Source of the DNA: Bacteroidales bacterium
GTDB lineage: Bacteria > Bacteroidota > Bacteroidia > Bacteroidales > WCHB1-69
Direction of reading: 5' to 3'
Assembly (NCBI GenBank): GCA_031272415.1
Contig: JAISTU010000001.1
Coordinates: 1 to 5,188, forward strand
Length of the DNA: 5,188 nucleotides
Shown here: positions 1-5,188 of the stretch, one piece after another
Layout: every line of letters starts with the position of its first letter
How positions within the stretch are numbered: position 1 is the first letter of the stretch
The notes under the pieces: generated by a model
The model's input: only the letters and a program-made list of their open reading frames with translations
Databases searched by the model: none
Told to the model about the DNA's origin: nothing
Program-made: the position numbers and the translations under genes

Positions 1-34
1 CCGCCTTCGGACATACAATCCTTTTTCTACTCAT
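1..34 (-). CDS. 5' end of a gene leaving the window to the left (unidentified)
   Basis: Read on the minus strand, an ATG at 34-32 opens a frame of 11 codons that stays open to the window edge, giving MSRKRIVCPKA. The start is basic and has no signal peptide, so a cytoplasmic product is likely. The VCPK stretch could begin a zinc ribbon, but the second cysteine of such a motif would lie outside the window, so no function is assigned. Support for a real start comes from a good Bacteroidota -7 box (TATCTTTG at 78-71), which would give a leader of about 30 nt. There is no clear Shine-Dalgarno sequence, which is normal in this phylum. Confidence 0.5.
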   Translation of the reverse strand, partial: MSRKRIVCPKA

Positions 35-70
35 ATTATTTATTTAATCTTATTTAAATTAATACTCTTA

Positions 71-105
71 CAAAGATACACTTTTTTTCCTTTTATCGCT
101 GCAAA
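71..105 (-). promoter_or_regulatory. Bacteroidota-type promoter for the left-edge gene
   Basis: On the minus strand the -7 element TATCTTTG (78-71) matches TAnnTTTG exactly. A TTTG at 105-102 lies 23 nt upstream, at the long end of the usual -33 spacing. Transcription would begin near 66, about 30 nt before the ATG at 34. The bases just upstream of the -7 box (an A-run, then GTG) are the same as in the two other strong promoters of this window. Confidence 0.6.
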
Positions 106-120
106 AAAATATAAAGCCTC

Positions 121-145
121 TCAATTAAAAAAGTTTTTTAATTGA
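121..145. repeat. Perfect 25-bp palindrome, candidate operator between divergent promoters
   Basis: The arms TCAATTAAAAAA (121-132) and TTTTTTAATTGA (134-145) are exact reverse complements around a single G at 133. The centre is too tight for a good RNA hairpin and the stem is all A-T except one G-C pair. A DNA-level role, such as a dimeric regulator site or an intrinsically bent upstream element, is therefore more likely than a terminator. It ends 10 nt before the -7 box of the plus-strand gene and lies upstream of the minus-strand promoter. The half-site TCAATTAAAA recurs exactly at 3681-3690, in the receptor promoter. Confidence 0.55.
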
Positions 146-163
146 CAAAAAGGTGTATCTTTG
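141..163 (+). promoter_or_regulatory. Bacteroidota-type promoter for the flavodoxin/DUF1893 lipoprotein gene
   Basis: TATCTTTG at 156-163 is an exact TAnnTTTG -7 box. It lies 35 nt before the ATG at 199, which gives a leader of about 28 nt. A conventional -33 TTTG at about 20 nt spacing is not clear. Instead there is a T-tract at 134-139 and AATTGAC at 140-146, which is part of the palindrome. The region from TTTTAATTGA through GCATTTTA is nearly identical to the receptor promoter at 3664-3690, apart from an indel and a few substitutions. Confidence 0.65.
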
Positions 164-198
164 CATTTTATAAAACTAATTAAAAAAGACAAAGCATT

Positions 199-1341
199 AT
201 GAATATTAGGCAAATATTTCTTATTATTGTTTTATTGTTGGCAATGGCGTGCAATGACAACAAAACAACTTCGATTAAGGAAGAAACGGCGATAGAAAAG
301 AAAATACAAATTGTTGCTATCAATGGCAGTCCGCGTAAAGACGGCAATACGGCAACACTGTGTAAACGTTTTTTAGAAGGAGCAGCATCGGCGAGCAAAG
401 ATGTTGAAATTACGCTTTTCAATTTGTATGATTTGGATTTTAAAGGTTGTACAAGTTGTTTTGCATGCAAATTGGCGGACAGCGACTGCTATGGGCGATG
501 TGCTATGGAGGACGATTTAACTCCTGTGTTGGAAAAAATTGCAACTGCGGACGGTGTCGCAATCGGATCCCCTATCTATTTTGGTGAAATTACGGGAGAA
601 TTAAGAAGTTTTTTGGAACGACTTCTGTTTCCGTATGTTACCTATGAGGCTTCCCGTAGAACGCTTGCGCCCAAACGCTTTCCTACCGTATGCTTTTATA
701 CCATGAACGTTACCGAAGAAGGTGCTAAAAAAAATGGCTATTTTGAATATTTTGATAAATTGGAAAAATTGATTGAACGTGTATTCTCAAAACCTGAACG
801 AATTTGTGCTTACAACACCTATCAATTCACTGATTATCAAAAATATAAGGCTGATGCTTTTGATGAAAAAGATAAACGAAAACACAAAGAAACTCAATTT
901 CCGATTGATTGTCAAAAAGCCTTTGACGCAGGGAAAAAAATGGCTAAATCACTCATTATCAAATCGATGCTTAACAAACATTCTTTGATTTTAGCATCAA
1001 TGGACGGAAAAATCATAACTTATGATGACAATGGTATAAAACCGCTATTTAATCACCTCAAAAACAGCAATTTTCAAAAATTTGATGTATATGACAAAAT
1101 TACAGGCAAAGCGTCTGCCTTAATACTTATTTATGGAGGGGCTAAACAACTCTATACTAATGTTTTATCAAAAGAAGCCATTCCTGTTCTGGAAAAATAT
1201 GGTGTCAATTATCATGCAGACACCATTGTAGATTATATTCAAAACATCAAAAAAGATGACAAATGCCCAATGGAAAAAGCCGTCGCAAATATTGACGAAC
1301 CCCAAAAAGGATTTGAAATTTTGCAACAGAAATTTAATTAA
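199..1341 (+). CDS. Predicted lipoprotein: flavodoxin-fold NAD(P)H/FMN oxidoreductase fused to DUF1893
   Basis: This 380-residue protein has three parts. Residues 1-18 form a lipoprotein signal: a hydrophobic run ending LAMAC, with Cys18 as the lipidated residue and a charged linker after it. Residues about 36-255 form a flavodoxin-like NADPH-dependent FMN reductase domain. It carries the phosphate-binding loop GSPRKDGNT (43-51), a second flavin loop GSPIYFGEITGELRSFLERL (123-142), and a cysteine cluster C84, C87, C90, C97 and C101 of the kind seen in iron-sulfur or redox-active flavodoxin relatives. Residues about 260-378 match DUF1893, a cytidine-deaminase-like fold of unknown function (Thermotoga TM1506 family). 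The GIKPL (279-283), GKASALILIYGG (303-314) and CPMEK (356-360) motifs are visible. The ATG at 199 is chosen because it supplies the signal peptide and sits 35 nt after a -7 box; the next ATG (codon 16) would destroy the signal. The substrate is unknown. An exported flavodoxin fold is unusual, and cytoplasmic retention cannot be excluded. Confidence 0.85.
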   Translation: MNIRQIFLIIVLLLAMACNDNKTTSIKEETAIEKKIQIVAINGSPRKDGNTATLCKRFLEGAASASKDVEITLFNLYDLDFKGCTSCFACKLADSDCYGRCAMEDDLTPVLEKIATADGVAIGSPIYFGEITGELRSFLERLLFPYVTYEASRRTLAPKRFPTVCFYTMNVTEEGAKKNGYFEYFDKLEKLIERVFSKPERICAYNTYQFTDYQKYKADAFDEKDKRKHKETQFPIDCQKAFDAGKKMAKSLIIKSMLNKHSLILASMDGKIITYDDNGIKPLFNHLKNSNFQKFDVYDKITGKASALILIYGGAKQLYTNVLSKEAIPVLEKYGVNYHADTIVDYIQNIKKDDKCPMEKAVANIDEPQKGFEILQQKFN

Positions 1342-1344
1342 TTT

Positions 1345-3624
1345 TTAAAACCTAAAACTTGCATTTACTGTCCAAAGTATGGGCAATTGATAGATTTTTT
1401 TGGCAGTAATTCGGTTTACATAAAATATATTGTGGTAATTATAAACATTGGTTGCTCCGGCGCCGACCTCCATTGACATGCGGTCAGAAAACAAAAATCT
1501 ACGTTTGATGCTAATATCTAAACGGTGATAATCAGGCAATTGACCTCTGTTGAGCGTATCTAATGCCACACCTAATTCCTCATTAATTTGTATAATATCA
1601 CCGTCTATCGTTTCTATGTAGCCGATACGGGGATAAAAGCCTTTTGTTTTGGTAAATGGAAATCCTGTACCGTAATTCCAACGTGCGTCTGCTTGCCAAC
1701 AATTATTTTTTCCCCATGCGTAAGAAACCATTAAATTAAGATTGTGCCGCCGGTCATAATGTGTTCTATATACGATAATTCCGTCATCCCTTGTTACCCA
1801 ATTGAGCGAATAAACGGCTGAAATATACAAACCTTTTCTTTCATATTTAATACTAATATCGCCACCGTAGGCAATGCCCGTTTCCAACAAAAAATCATTA
1901 TCACTATCGAATAACTTATAACGGTTAATATTGGTCAATTGCGAAAAATTCTTTACATAAGCCTCTATATTGCTCGAAAATCCTTCTGCAAAGTCATATT
2001 CTACACCAAAAACGGCATGTTGTGCTTTTTGAAGGCTATTTTTGACTTTTCTACCTTTCAAAGTATCGCCCACAATTGATTCAGGCACAGTGAGAAAACC
2101 ATAAAACAGATTGACCACATCTTGGTCGGAAGTTGCACCGATAATATTTTGAGAATATAAGCCGGCAGCAAGTTTTAAACGCACATTATCCGTAATATTG
2201 TATTTGATTGCCAAACGAGGTTCGGGCGATACATGACTTTGAGACGGATAGGCTTGCATGCGAAAACCCGGCTCTATTAAAAACTTCTTAATCACCCACT
2301 TATATTTCGCATACAACGCAAAATCAGCATTAAAATTGGTTTGTGAAATATTGTAGCCATACGCACTCGTAAAATGATAATCCGTCCATGACCCCAATAG
2401 TTCTATACCGTATGAAAAGGTACTTTTTCCTATCAAATAAGAAAAGTCCATTTTGAAGTCTAAATTGTTGATTTTGCTCACTCTTGGCTCTAAATTTTCC
2501 TCGCTCAATGTCATATTGTATGATGAATAGGCGATCGTTCCTTCGGCTATCATATTGGTTGCGGAAGGAATTAAAACAAACGAAGACCCAACGCCCCACG
2601 ATTGCCAATTGTAAGTGGCAATGCTCGGATAGCGAACACGGTCGTTGTAACAAAATCCAAAAAAGTTAATCCGACTGCCGTTAGGGGTTTCAAATGATAT
2701 TTTTCCATAACCATCTAAATAATTGTAAGGCAATACTTTATCCTCCGAATAAGGATAAAACCATTTGGAAGTTTGCTCCAAATAAGAGCCTTTTAATGAG
2801 AATAAATAACTGATACTCTGTTTACTTTTTTCGGTTTGCTTCAAAAAAGGACCTTCGAGAAGCAATCCTGCTGCAAAAGTAGAGGCTTCCACTTTGCCTG
2901 AAAAGCGTTTACGATTGCCATCTCTGGTAGAAATTTCCATAATAGAAGATACCCTGCCACCATGTTCGGCATTAAATCCGGCAGTATAAACTTTTGCATT
3001 TTTGATGATTTCTGTTTCAAAAACGGAAAATAAACCTATAGAATGAAATGGATTATAGATTGTTAATCCGTCAATTAGCACTTTATTTTGTATGGGAGTG
3101 CCTCCCCTGATATACAATTGACCGCCTTGGTCGCCTGTGAAAACTACACCTGGTAAAACCTGAATATATTGTGCCAAATCTGAAATGCCCCCCATAGCAG
3201 GCAAACGCAATATCTGCTTTGCCGTTACCGTGTTGATAGATACTTTTGTTTCTGTTTGTGAAATGATTTTTTCTGCCGAAACAGAAACTCCTTCAATTGA
3301 TACACTTGCTTGCGAAAGGAAAAAACGTAAAACTGCCGTATTCTTTGCACTCACTTCAACATCGGCAATCAAAGAATCGTAACCAACGCAGGTAATTCTT
3401 AATTGATATTGTCCATAAGGGACTTTTGAGAGCGAAAAAAAACCATTTTCTTCACTCACTGTCCCAATGGCAGTGCCTTTGATTAGCACACTTGCAAATC
3501 CTACCGGCTCACCATTGGTTTTGTCTAATATCAAACCCTTAATGCTGCCTGTCTGTGCAAAAGCAAACGACACAGAAAAAATCACCAAAAATACAAAACT
3601 TACAACTGTTTTTTGTTTTATCAT
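1345..3624 (-). CDS. TonB-dependent outer-membrane receptor with carboxypeptidase-regulatory-like N-terminal domain
   Basis: This 759-residue receptor takes up an unidentified ligand through the outer membrane, powered by TonB-ExbBD. Residues 1-23 are a signal peptide ending AFA before Q24. Residues about 26-105 are a CarboxypepD_reg-like beta-sandwich (GSIKGLILDKTNGEPVGFASV... GYDSL). EGVSVSAEK (111-119) is a plausible TonB-box region. The plug domain spans about 125-235, with LPGVVFTGDQGGQLYIRGG and LIDGLTIYNPFH as key stretches. The rest is a beta-barrel rich in aromatic residues, ending in NASFRF with a terminal Phe, as expected for an outer-membrane barrel. The frame is open upstream to an ATG at 3684, but the -7 box at 3671-3664 puts the transcript start downstream of that codon, and only the 3624 start leaves the signal peptide at the N terminus. 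No SusD-like gene, regulator or ligand enzyme adjoins it, so the substrate (iron chelate, cofactor, peptide or glycan) cannot be inferred. Confidence 0.93.
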   Translation of the reverse strand: MIKQKTVVSFVFLVIFSVSFAFAQTGSIKGLILDKTNGEPVGFASVLIKGTAIGTVSEENGFFSLSKVPYGQYQLRITCVGYDSLIADVEVSAKNTAVLRFFLSQASVSIEGVSVSAEKIISQTETKVSINTVTAKQILRLPAMGGISDLAQYIQVLPGVVFTGDQGGQLYIRGGTPIQNKVLIDGLTIYNPFHSIGLFSVFETEIIKNAKVYTAGFNAEHGGRVSSIMEISTRDGNRKRFSGKVEASTFAAGLLLEGPFLKQTEKSKQSISYLFSLKGSYLEQTSKWFYPYSEDKVLPYNYLDGYGKISFETPNGSRINFFGFCYNDRVRYPSIATYNWQSWGVGSSFVLIPSATNMIAEGTIAYSSYNMTLSEENLEPRVSKINNLDFKMDFSYLIGKSTFSYGIELLGSWTDYHFTSAYGYNISQTNFNADFALYAKYKWVIKKFLIEPGFRMQAYPSQSHVSPEPRLAIKYNITDNVRLKLAAGLYSQNIIGATSDQDVVNLFYGFLTVPESIVGDTLKGRKVKNSLQKAQHAVFGVEYDFAEGFSSNIEAYVKNFSQLTNINRYKLFDSDNDFLLETGIAYGGDISIKYERKGLYISAVYSLNWVTRDDGIIVYRTHYDRRHNLNLMVSYAWGKNNCWQADARWNYGTGFPFTKTKGFYPRIGYIETIDGDIIQINEELGVALDTLNRGQLPDYHRLDISIKRRFLFSDRMSMEVGAGATNVYNYHNIFYVNRITAKKIYQLPILWTVNASFRF

Positions 3625-3663
3625 CAATTCTATTTTTTTCTCTAAAAGTAAAATCCTAAAATG

Positions 3664-3690
3664 CAAAAATACACATTTTTTCAATTAAAA
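3664..3690 (-). promoter_or_regulatory. Promoter of the TonB-dependent receptor gene
   Basis: The minus-strand -7 box TATTTTTG occupies 3671-3664, 39 nt before the ATG at 3624, giving a leader of about 35 nt. Upstream on the same strand lie GTG directly before the box, an A-run, and TTTTAATTGA (3690-3681). This layout copies the promoter at 141-163 almost base for base. The site decides the receptor start, because the ATG at 3684 lies upstream of the -7 box. Confidence 0.6.
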
Positions 3691-3711
3691 TTTAAAAACC
3701 TTTTTTTTTTG

Positions 3712-3719
3712 CATTTTTG
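3712..3719 (+). promoter_or_regulatory. Weak candidate -7 box for the RHS tip cassette
   Basis: CATTTTTG differs from TAnnTTTG only at its first base and follows a run of ten T at 3701-3710. ATTTTTGCA (3713-3721) is the exact inverted copy of TGCAAAAAT (3662-3670) in the receptor promoter, so the two -7 regions face away from each other as mirror images. A transcript from here would have a leader of about 80 nt before the ATG at 3807. No convincing -33 element is seen, and the match may be chance in AT-rich DNA. Confidence 0.25.
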
Positions 3720-3748
3720 CACAAAAACGCTCTAAAAAATGAATAATT

Positions 3749-3802
3749 TACAATAACATCGGAGATTTGACGTTAATAAAATGGTACAAGGTAAAATTTT
3801 GA
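3749..3802 (+). pseudogene. Probable decayed fragment of RHS repeat coding sequence
   Basis: In a plus-strand frame different from that of the RHS tip, 3749-3799 reads YNNIGDLTLIKWYKVKF before a stop at 3800-3802. This resembles the segment of Bacteroidota RHS proteins that reads roughly YDxIGNLxxD...IxxIxWxxYGKVxxI, with the middle shortened. It lies just upstream of the RHS tip, where such sequence would be in a full-length gene. Stops on both sides mean it is not translated as part of a long protein. The match is short and comes from memory of the family, so it could be coincidence. Confidence 0.35.
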
Positions 3803-3806
3803 TAAA

Positions 3807-4775
3807 ATGAAAAATGGAATAGGAAAATACAACAAGCATTATTACACCGGTAATCACCTGAGTAGCATGCAGTTAGTAACAGATGGGACAGGTGTGGCTG
3901 TACAGCAAGTTGAACATGCACCTTTCGGAGAAGTTGTGAATGAGTATAACATCGATTGGCGCAATGGACAAGTGCCTGATTTTAAGTTTAATGGGAAAGA
4001 ATTGGACGAAGAAAGTGGGATGTATTATTTTGAGGCGAGGTATCAGAGTCCGCCGGTGTTTATAAGTAGGGATCCGCTGTTTGGGAAGTATCCAATGTTT
4101 AGCCCGTATGCGTATTGTGCGAATAATCCGGTGAAGTATATCGACCCTGATGGTAGAAAAATTGTTGCAGCCGACCGAACTACAAAAAAATACATAAAAA
4201 AATACCTAAAAGACCAATTTGGTTCAAGTAAAATGTTCCGGTTTAATAGTGATAATGAATTGCAAATCAGAGAGTCGCAGTATAAAAAAGCATTGGCATC
4301 TGCGAACTCTAATCAAAGAATATTATTAGAGGGAATAGAACAAGCAATACAAGCAGAACCAACTGCAAAAGTAATGATAAAAGAAAATGAATGTGAATTT
4401 GATTTTACGCCATATACGTTATCCTATGAAAATAATGAACCTAAAATGGTAAGAAGTCCAAATGAAACAATAATGAGGGTTACAGCAGAAGCAGGAGGTA
4501 ATACTGCGCCATATTCAAAGAATATCGATGCGTATCCAATAGGTATCCGACATGATGGTGGTGAAAATCAAACTTACTCTACTGGATTGTTATCAAGACC
4601 TACAACAGGGAAAAATGCGAGTTCTTTATTTATGCATGAAGTTTTGGACAAGTTTTTGAATTATTTTGTATATGACAGGAAAAAAGATTCTCAATTACAA
4701 CACGTTTTTTATCAAAATGCTGCCCTTGAAAATAAAGGATTACATAAGCGAAATGGCGATGATCATGCTCACTAA
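3807..4775 (+). CDS. Orphan RHS tip: RHS-repeat-associated core plus variable C-terminal (toxin-like) domain
   Basis: This 322-residue product carries only the last part of an RHS protein, whose full-length relatives usually exceed a thousand residues. Residues about 8-117 are the RHS-repeat-associated core: HYYTGNHLSSMQLVTD (11-26), APFGEV (38-43), FNGKELDEESGMYYFEARY (61-79), SRDP (87-90) and YAYCANNPVKYIDPDGR (101-117). After DPDG the sequence switches to a variable domain (118-322) that is lysine- and asparagine-rich, with lower G+C. This domain contains MHEVLDKF (276-283), an HExxD that could be a variant zincin metal site, and a His-rich end (H313, H320, H322). No signal peptide is present and an in-frame stop lies at 3792, so this is a displaced cassette rather than a secreted full protein. 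It could be a silent toxin tip usable by recombination or a translated remnant. Its last 23 bases overlap the next gene. The core call is firm; toxin activity is inference. Confidence 0.8.
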   Translation: MKNGIGKYNKHYYTGNHLSSMQLVTDGTGVAVQQVEHAPFGEVVNEYNIDWRNGQVPDFKFNGKELDEESGMYYFEARYQSPPVFISRDPLFGKYPMFSPYAYCANNPVKYIDPDGRKIVAADRTTKKYIKKYLKDQFGSSKMFRFNSDNELQIRESQYKKALASANSNQRILLEGIEQAIQAEPTAKVMIKENECEFDFTPYTLSYENNEPKMVRSPNETIMRVTAEAGGNTAPYSKNIDAYPIGIRHDGGENQTYSTGLLSRPTTGKNASSLFMHEVLDKFLNYFVYDRKKDSQLQHVFYQNAALENKGLHKRNGDDHAH

Positions 4776-5085
4776 TAGGGCTATCCATTTCAGCATAGGT
4801 ATAATTATACTCATATTGTTTACTATTTATAATAACATAGTCGCTCAGCCTCTGCATGATACAATTACAATTAGGTTGTCTAATGATGTAAACTTTTTTT
4901 TACCTTGGTATCTTAACCATTCACAAACTACGGATACAATTTATCAGCGGCAAGACACTTTGTTTATTGCCTTTAAGTATAATGTAGAGTTTTTTGAAAA
5001 TGAAGTCAGAGACGGTGAAAATCTTGCAGTACCTATTATTAATGGGTTTACAATAACTAAAAAACGATTAAAGGAGATATGTTAG
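4753..5085 (+). CDS. Small exported protein overlapping the RHS tip, candidate immunity protein
   Basis: This 110-residue protein is of no family I recognise. Residues 1-31 look like a Sec signal peptide: a short basic n-region (TNR), a hydrophobic stretch FSIGIIILILFTIY, and IVA before Gln32. The mature part of 79 residues is acidic to neutral, rich in aromatic and beta-prone residues, and ends KKRLKEIC. The ATG at 4753 is preferred over those at 4759 and 4765 because AAAGGA at 4734-4739 is nearest to it. All three overlap the RHS tip's end (4775) by 11 to 23 nt, and all keep the signal peptide. The frame is open back to 4666, but a start there would bury the signal sequence. Position and overlap are typical of the immunity gene of a polymorphic toxin. 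If so, its export implies a toxin acting in the periplasm or envelope. The function is inferred from context only. Confidence 0.6.
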   Translation: MAMIMLTNRAIHFSIGIIILILFTIYNNIVAQPLHDTITIRLSNDVNFFLPWYLNHSQTTDTIYQRQDTLFIAFKYNVEFFENEVRDGENLAVPIINGFTITKKRLKEIC

Positions 5086-5129
5086 TTTTTTAATTCCTTG
5101 TTGCCATTCTAACTATGAAGTGCTTGTAC

Positions 5130-5137
5130 TATATTTG
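5130..5137 (+). promoter_or_regulatory. Candidate -7 box for a gene beyond the right edge
   Basis: TATATTTG matches TAnnTTTG exactly, 44 nt after the preceding stop codon. The nearest TTG triplets upstream (5098-5103) are 26 nt away, slightly too far for a standard -33 element. No ATG start follows within the window, so any gene it serves begins after 5188. The rest of 5086-5188 is very A-rich, and I see no strong terminator hairpin. Confidence 0.35.
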
Positions 5138-5188
5138 TGTCGTGAAAAACAGATATTTAGAAAAATAAAATCAAAAAAAACAATATTT

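Noticed and set aside
122..144. The A-run/T-run palindrome read as a transcription terminator.
   Set aside because: No gene ends nearby on either strand; both flanking genes point away from it. The one-base centre and almost pure A-T stem make a poor RNA hairpin.
180..470. A 96-codon minus-strand open frame with hydrophobic stretches inside the oxidoreductase gene.
   Set aside because: It lies almost entirely antisense to a gene with clear domains, including the region encoding the FMN loop and cysteine cluster. Its hydrophobic character is a by-product of the complementary frame.
3625..3684. A 20-residue N-terminal extension of the TonB-dependent receptor starting at the ATG at 3684.
   Set aside because: It would bury the signal peptide, and the -7 box at 3671-3664 lies downstream of that ATG, so the codon would not be transcribed from this promoter.
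4666..4752. A longer start for the small exported protein.
   Set aside because: It would put about 29 residues before a convincing signal peptide and overlap the RHS tip by 110 nt. Internal ATGs at 4753, 4759 and 4765 fit better.
4630..4857. A 75-codon minus-strand open frame across the end of the RHS tip and the start of the small gene.
   Set aside because: It is antisense to two overlapping plus-strand frames with better support, and shows no recognisable domain or promoter.
5070..5188. An open frame without a start codon (RYVSFLIPCCHSNYEVLVLYLC...) running to the right edge, as if the small exported protein continued after a frameshift.
   Set aside because: It has no start codon and A-rich low-complexity content, and a run of this length is not rare in AT-rich DNA. 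It would be worth revisiting only if homologues of the small protein are longer.
1..5188. CRISPR arrays, tRNA or rRNA genes, and insertion sequence ends.
   Set aside because: I found no spaced direct repeats, no tRNA or rRNA-like segments, no transposase motifs and no terminal inverted repeats with target duplications, although I could not run a dedicated search.

Overview
The window looks like a chromosomal segment from a member of the Bacteroidota. It is AT-rich, its promoters match the TAnnTTTG -7 class of this phylum, it has a TonB-dependent receptor with an N-terminal carboxypeptidase-regulatory-like domain, and it has an RHS core of the type common in Bacteroidales-like genomes. The order-level placement is inference.

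Layout. (1) Positions 1-34 hold the first codons of a minus-strand gene that leaves the window on the left. (2) Positions 35-198 form a divergent control region with two mirrored promoters and a perfect 25-bp AT-rich palindrome. (3) Positions 199-1341 (+) encode a predicted lipoprotein that joins a flavodoxin-like NAD(P)H/FMN oxidoreductase with a cysteine cluster to a C-terminal DUF1893 domain. (4) Positions 1345-3624 (-) encode a TonB-dependent outer-membrane receptor of 759 residues. It converges on the previous gene with only 3 nt between stop codons, and no SusD-like partner is visible. (5) Positions 3625-3806 hold the receptor promoter, a weak mirrored plus-strand box and a probable decayed piece of RHS coding sequence. 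(6) Positions 3807-4775 (+) are an orphan RHS tip: about 117 residues of conserved RHS core followed by about 205 residues of variable, possibly metallopeptidase-like, C-terminal domain. (7) Positions 4753-5085 (+) overlap the end of the RHS tip and encode a small exported protein, the natural candidate for its immunity partner. (8) Positions 5086-5188 carry a possible promoter for a gene off the right edge.

How the parts relate. The left part is an ordinary envelope/redox neighbourhood with no sequence evidence that its genes share a pathway. The right part is a displaced polymorphic-toxin cassette. The conserved core is about 43% G+C (hand count, 3961-4140) and the variable tip about 33% (4201-4380). 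The downstream ORF overlaps the tip in another frame and carries a signal peptide, which suggests that the toxin, if active, works in the periplasm or cell envelope. The most interesting items are this overlapping toxin/immunity candidate pair, the lipoprotein-flavodoxin-DUF1893 fusion, and the shared extended promoter with a palindrome.
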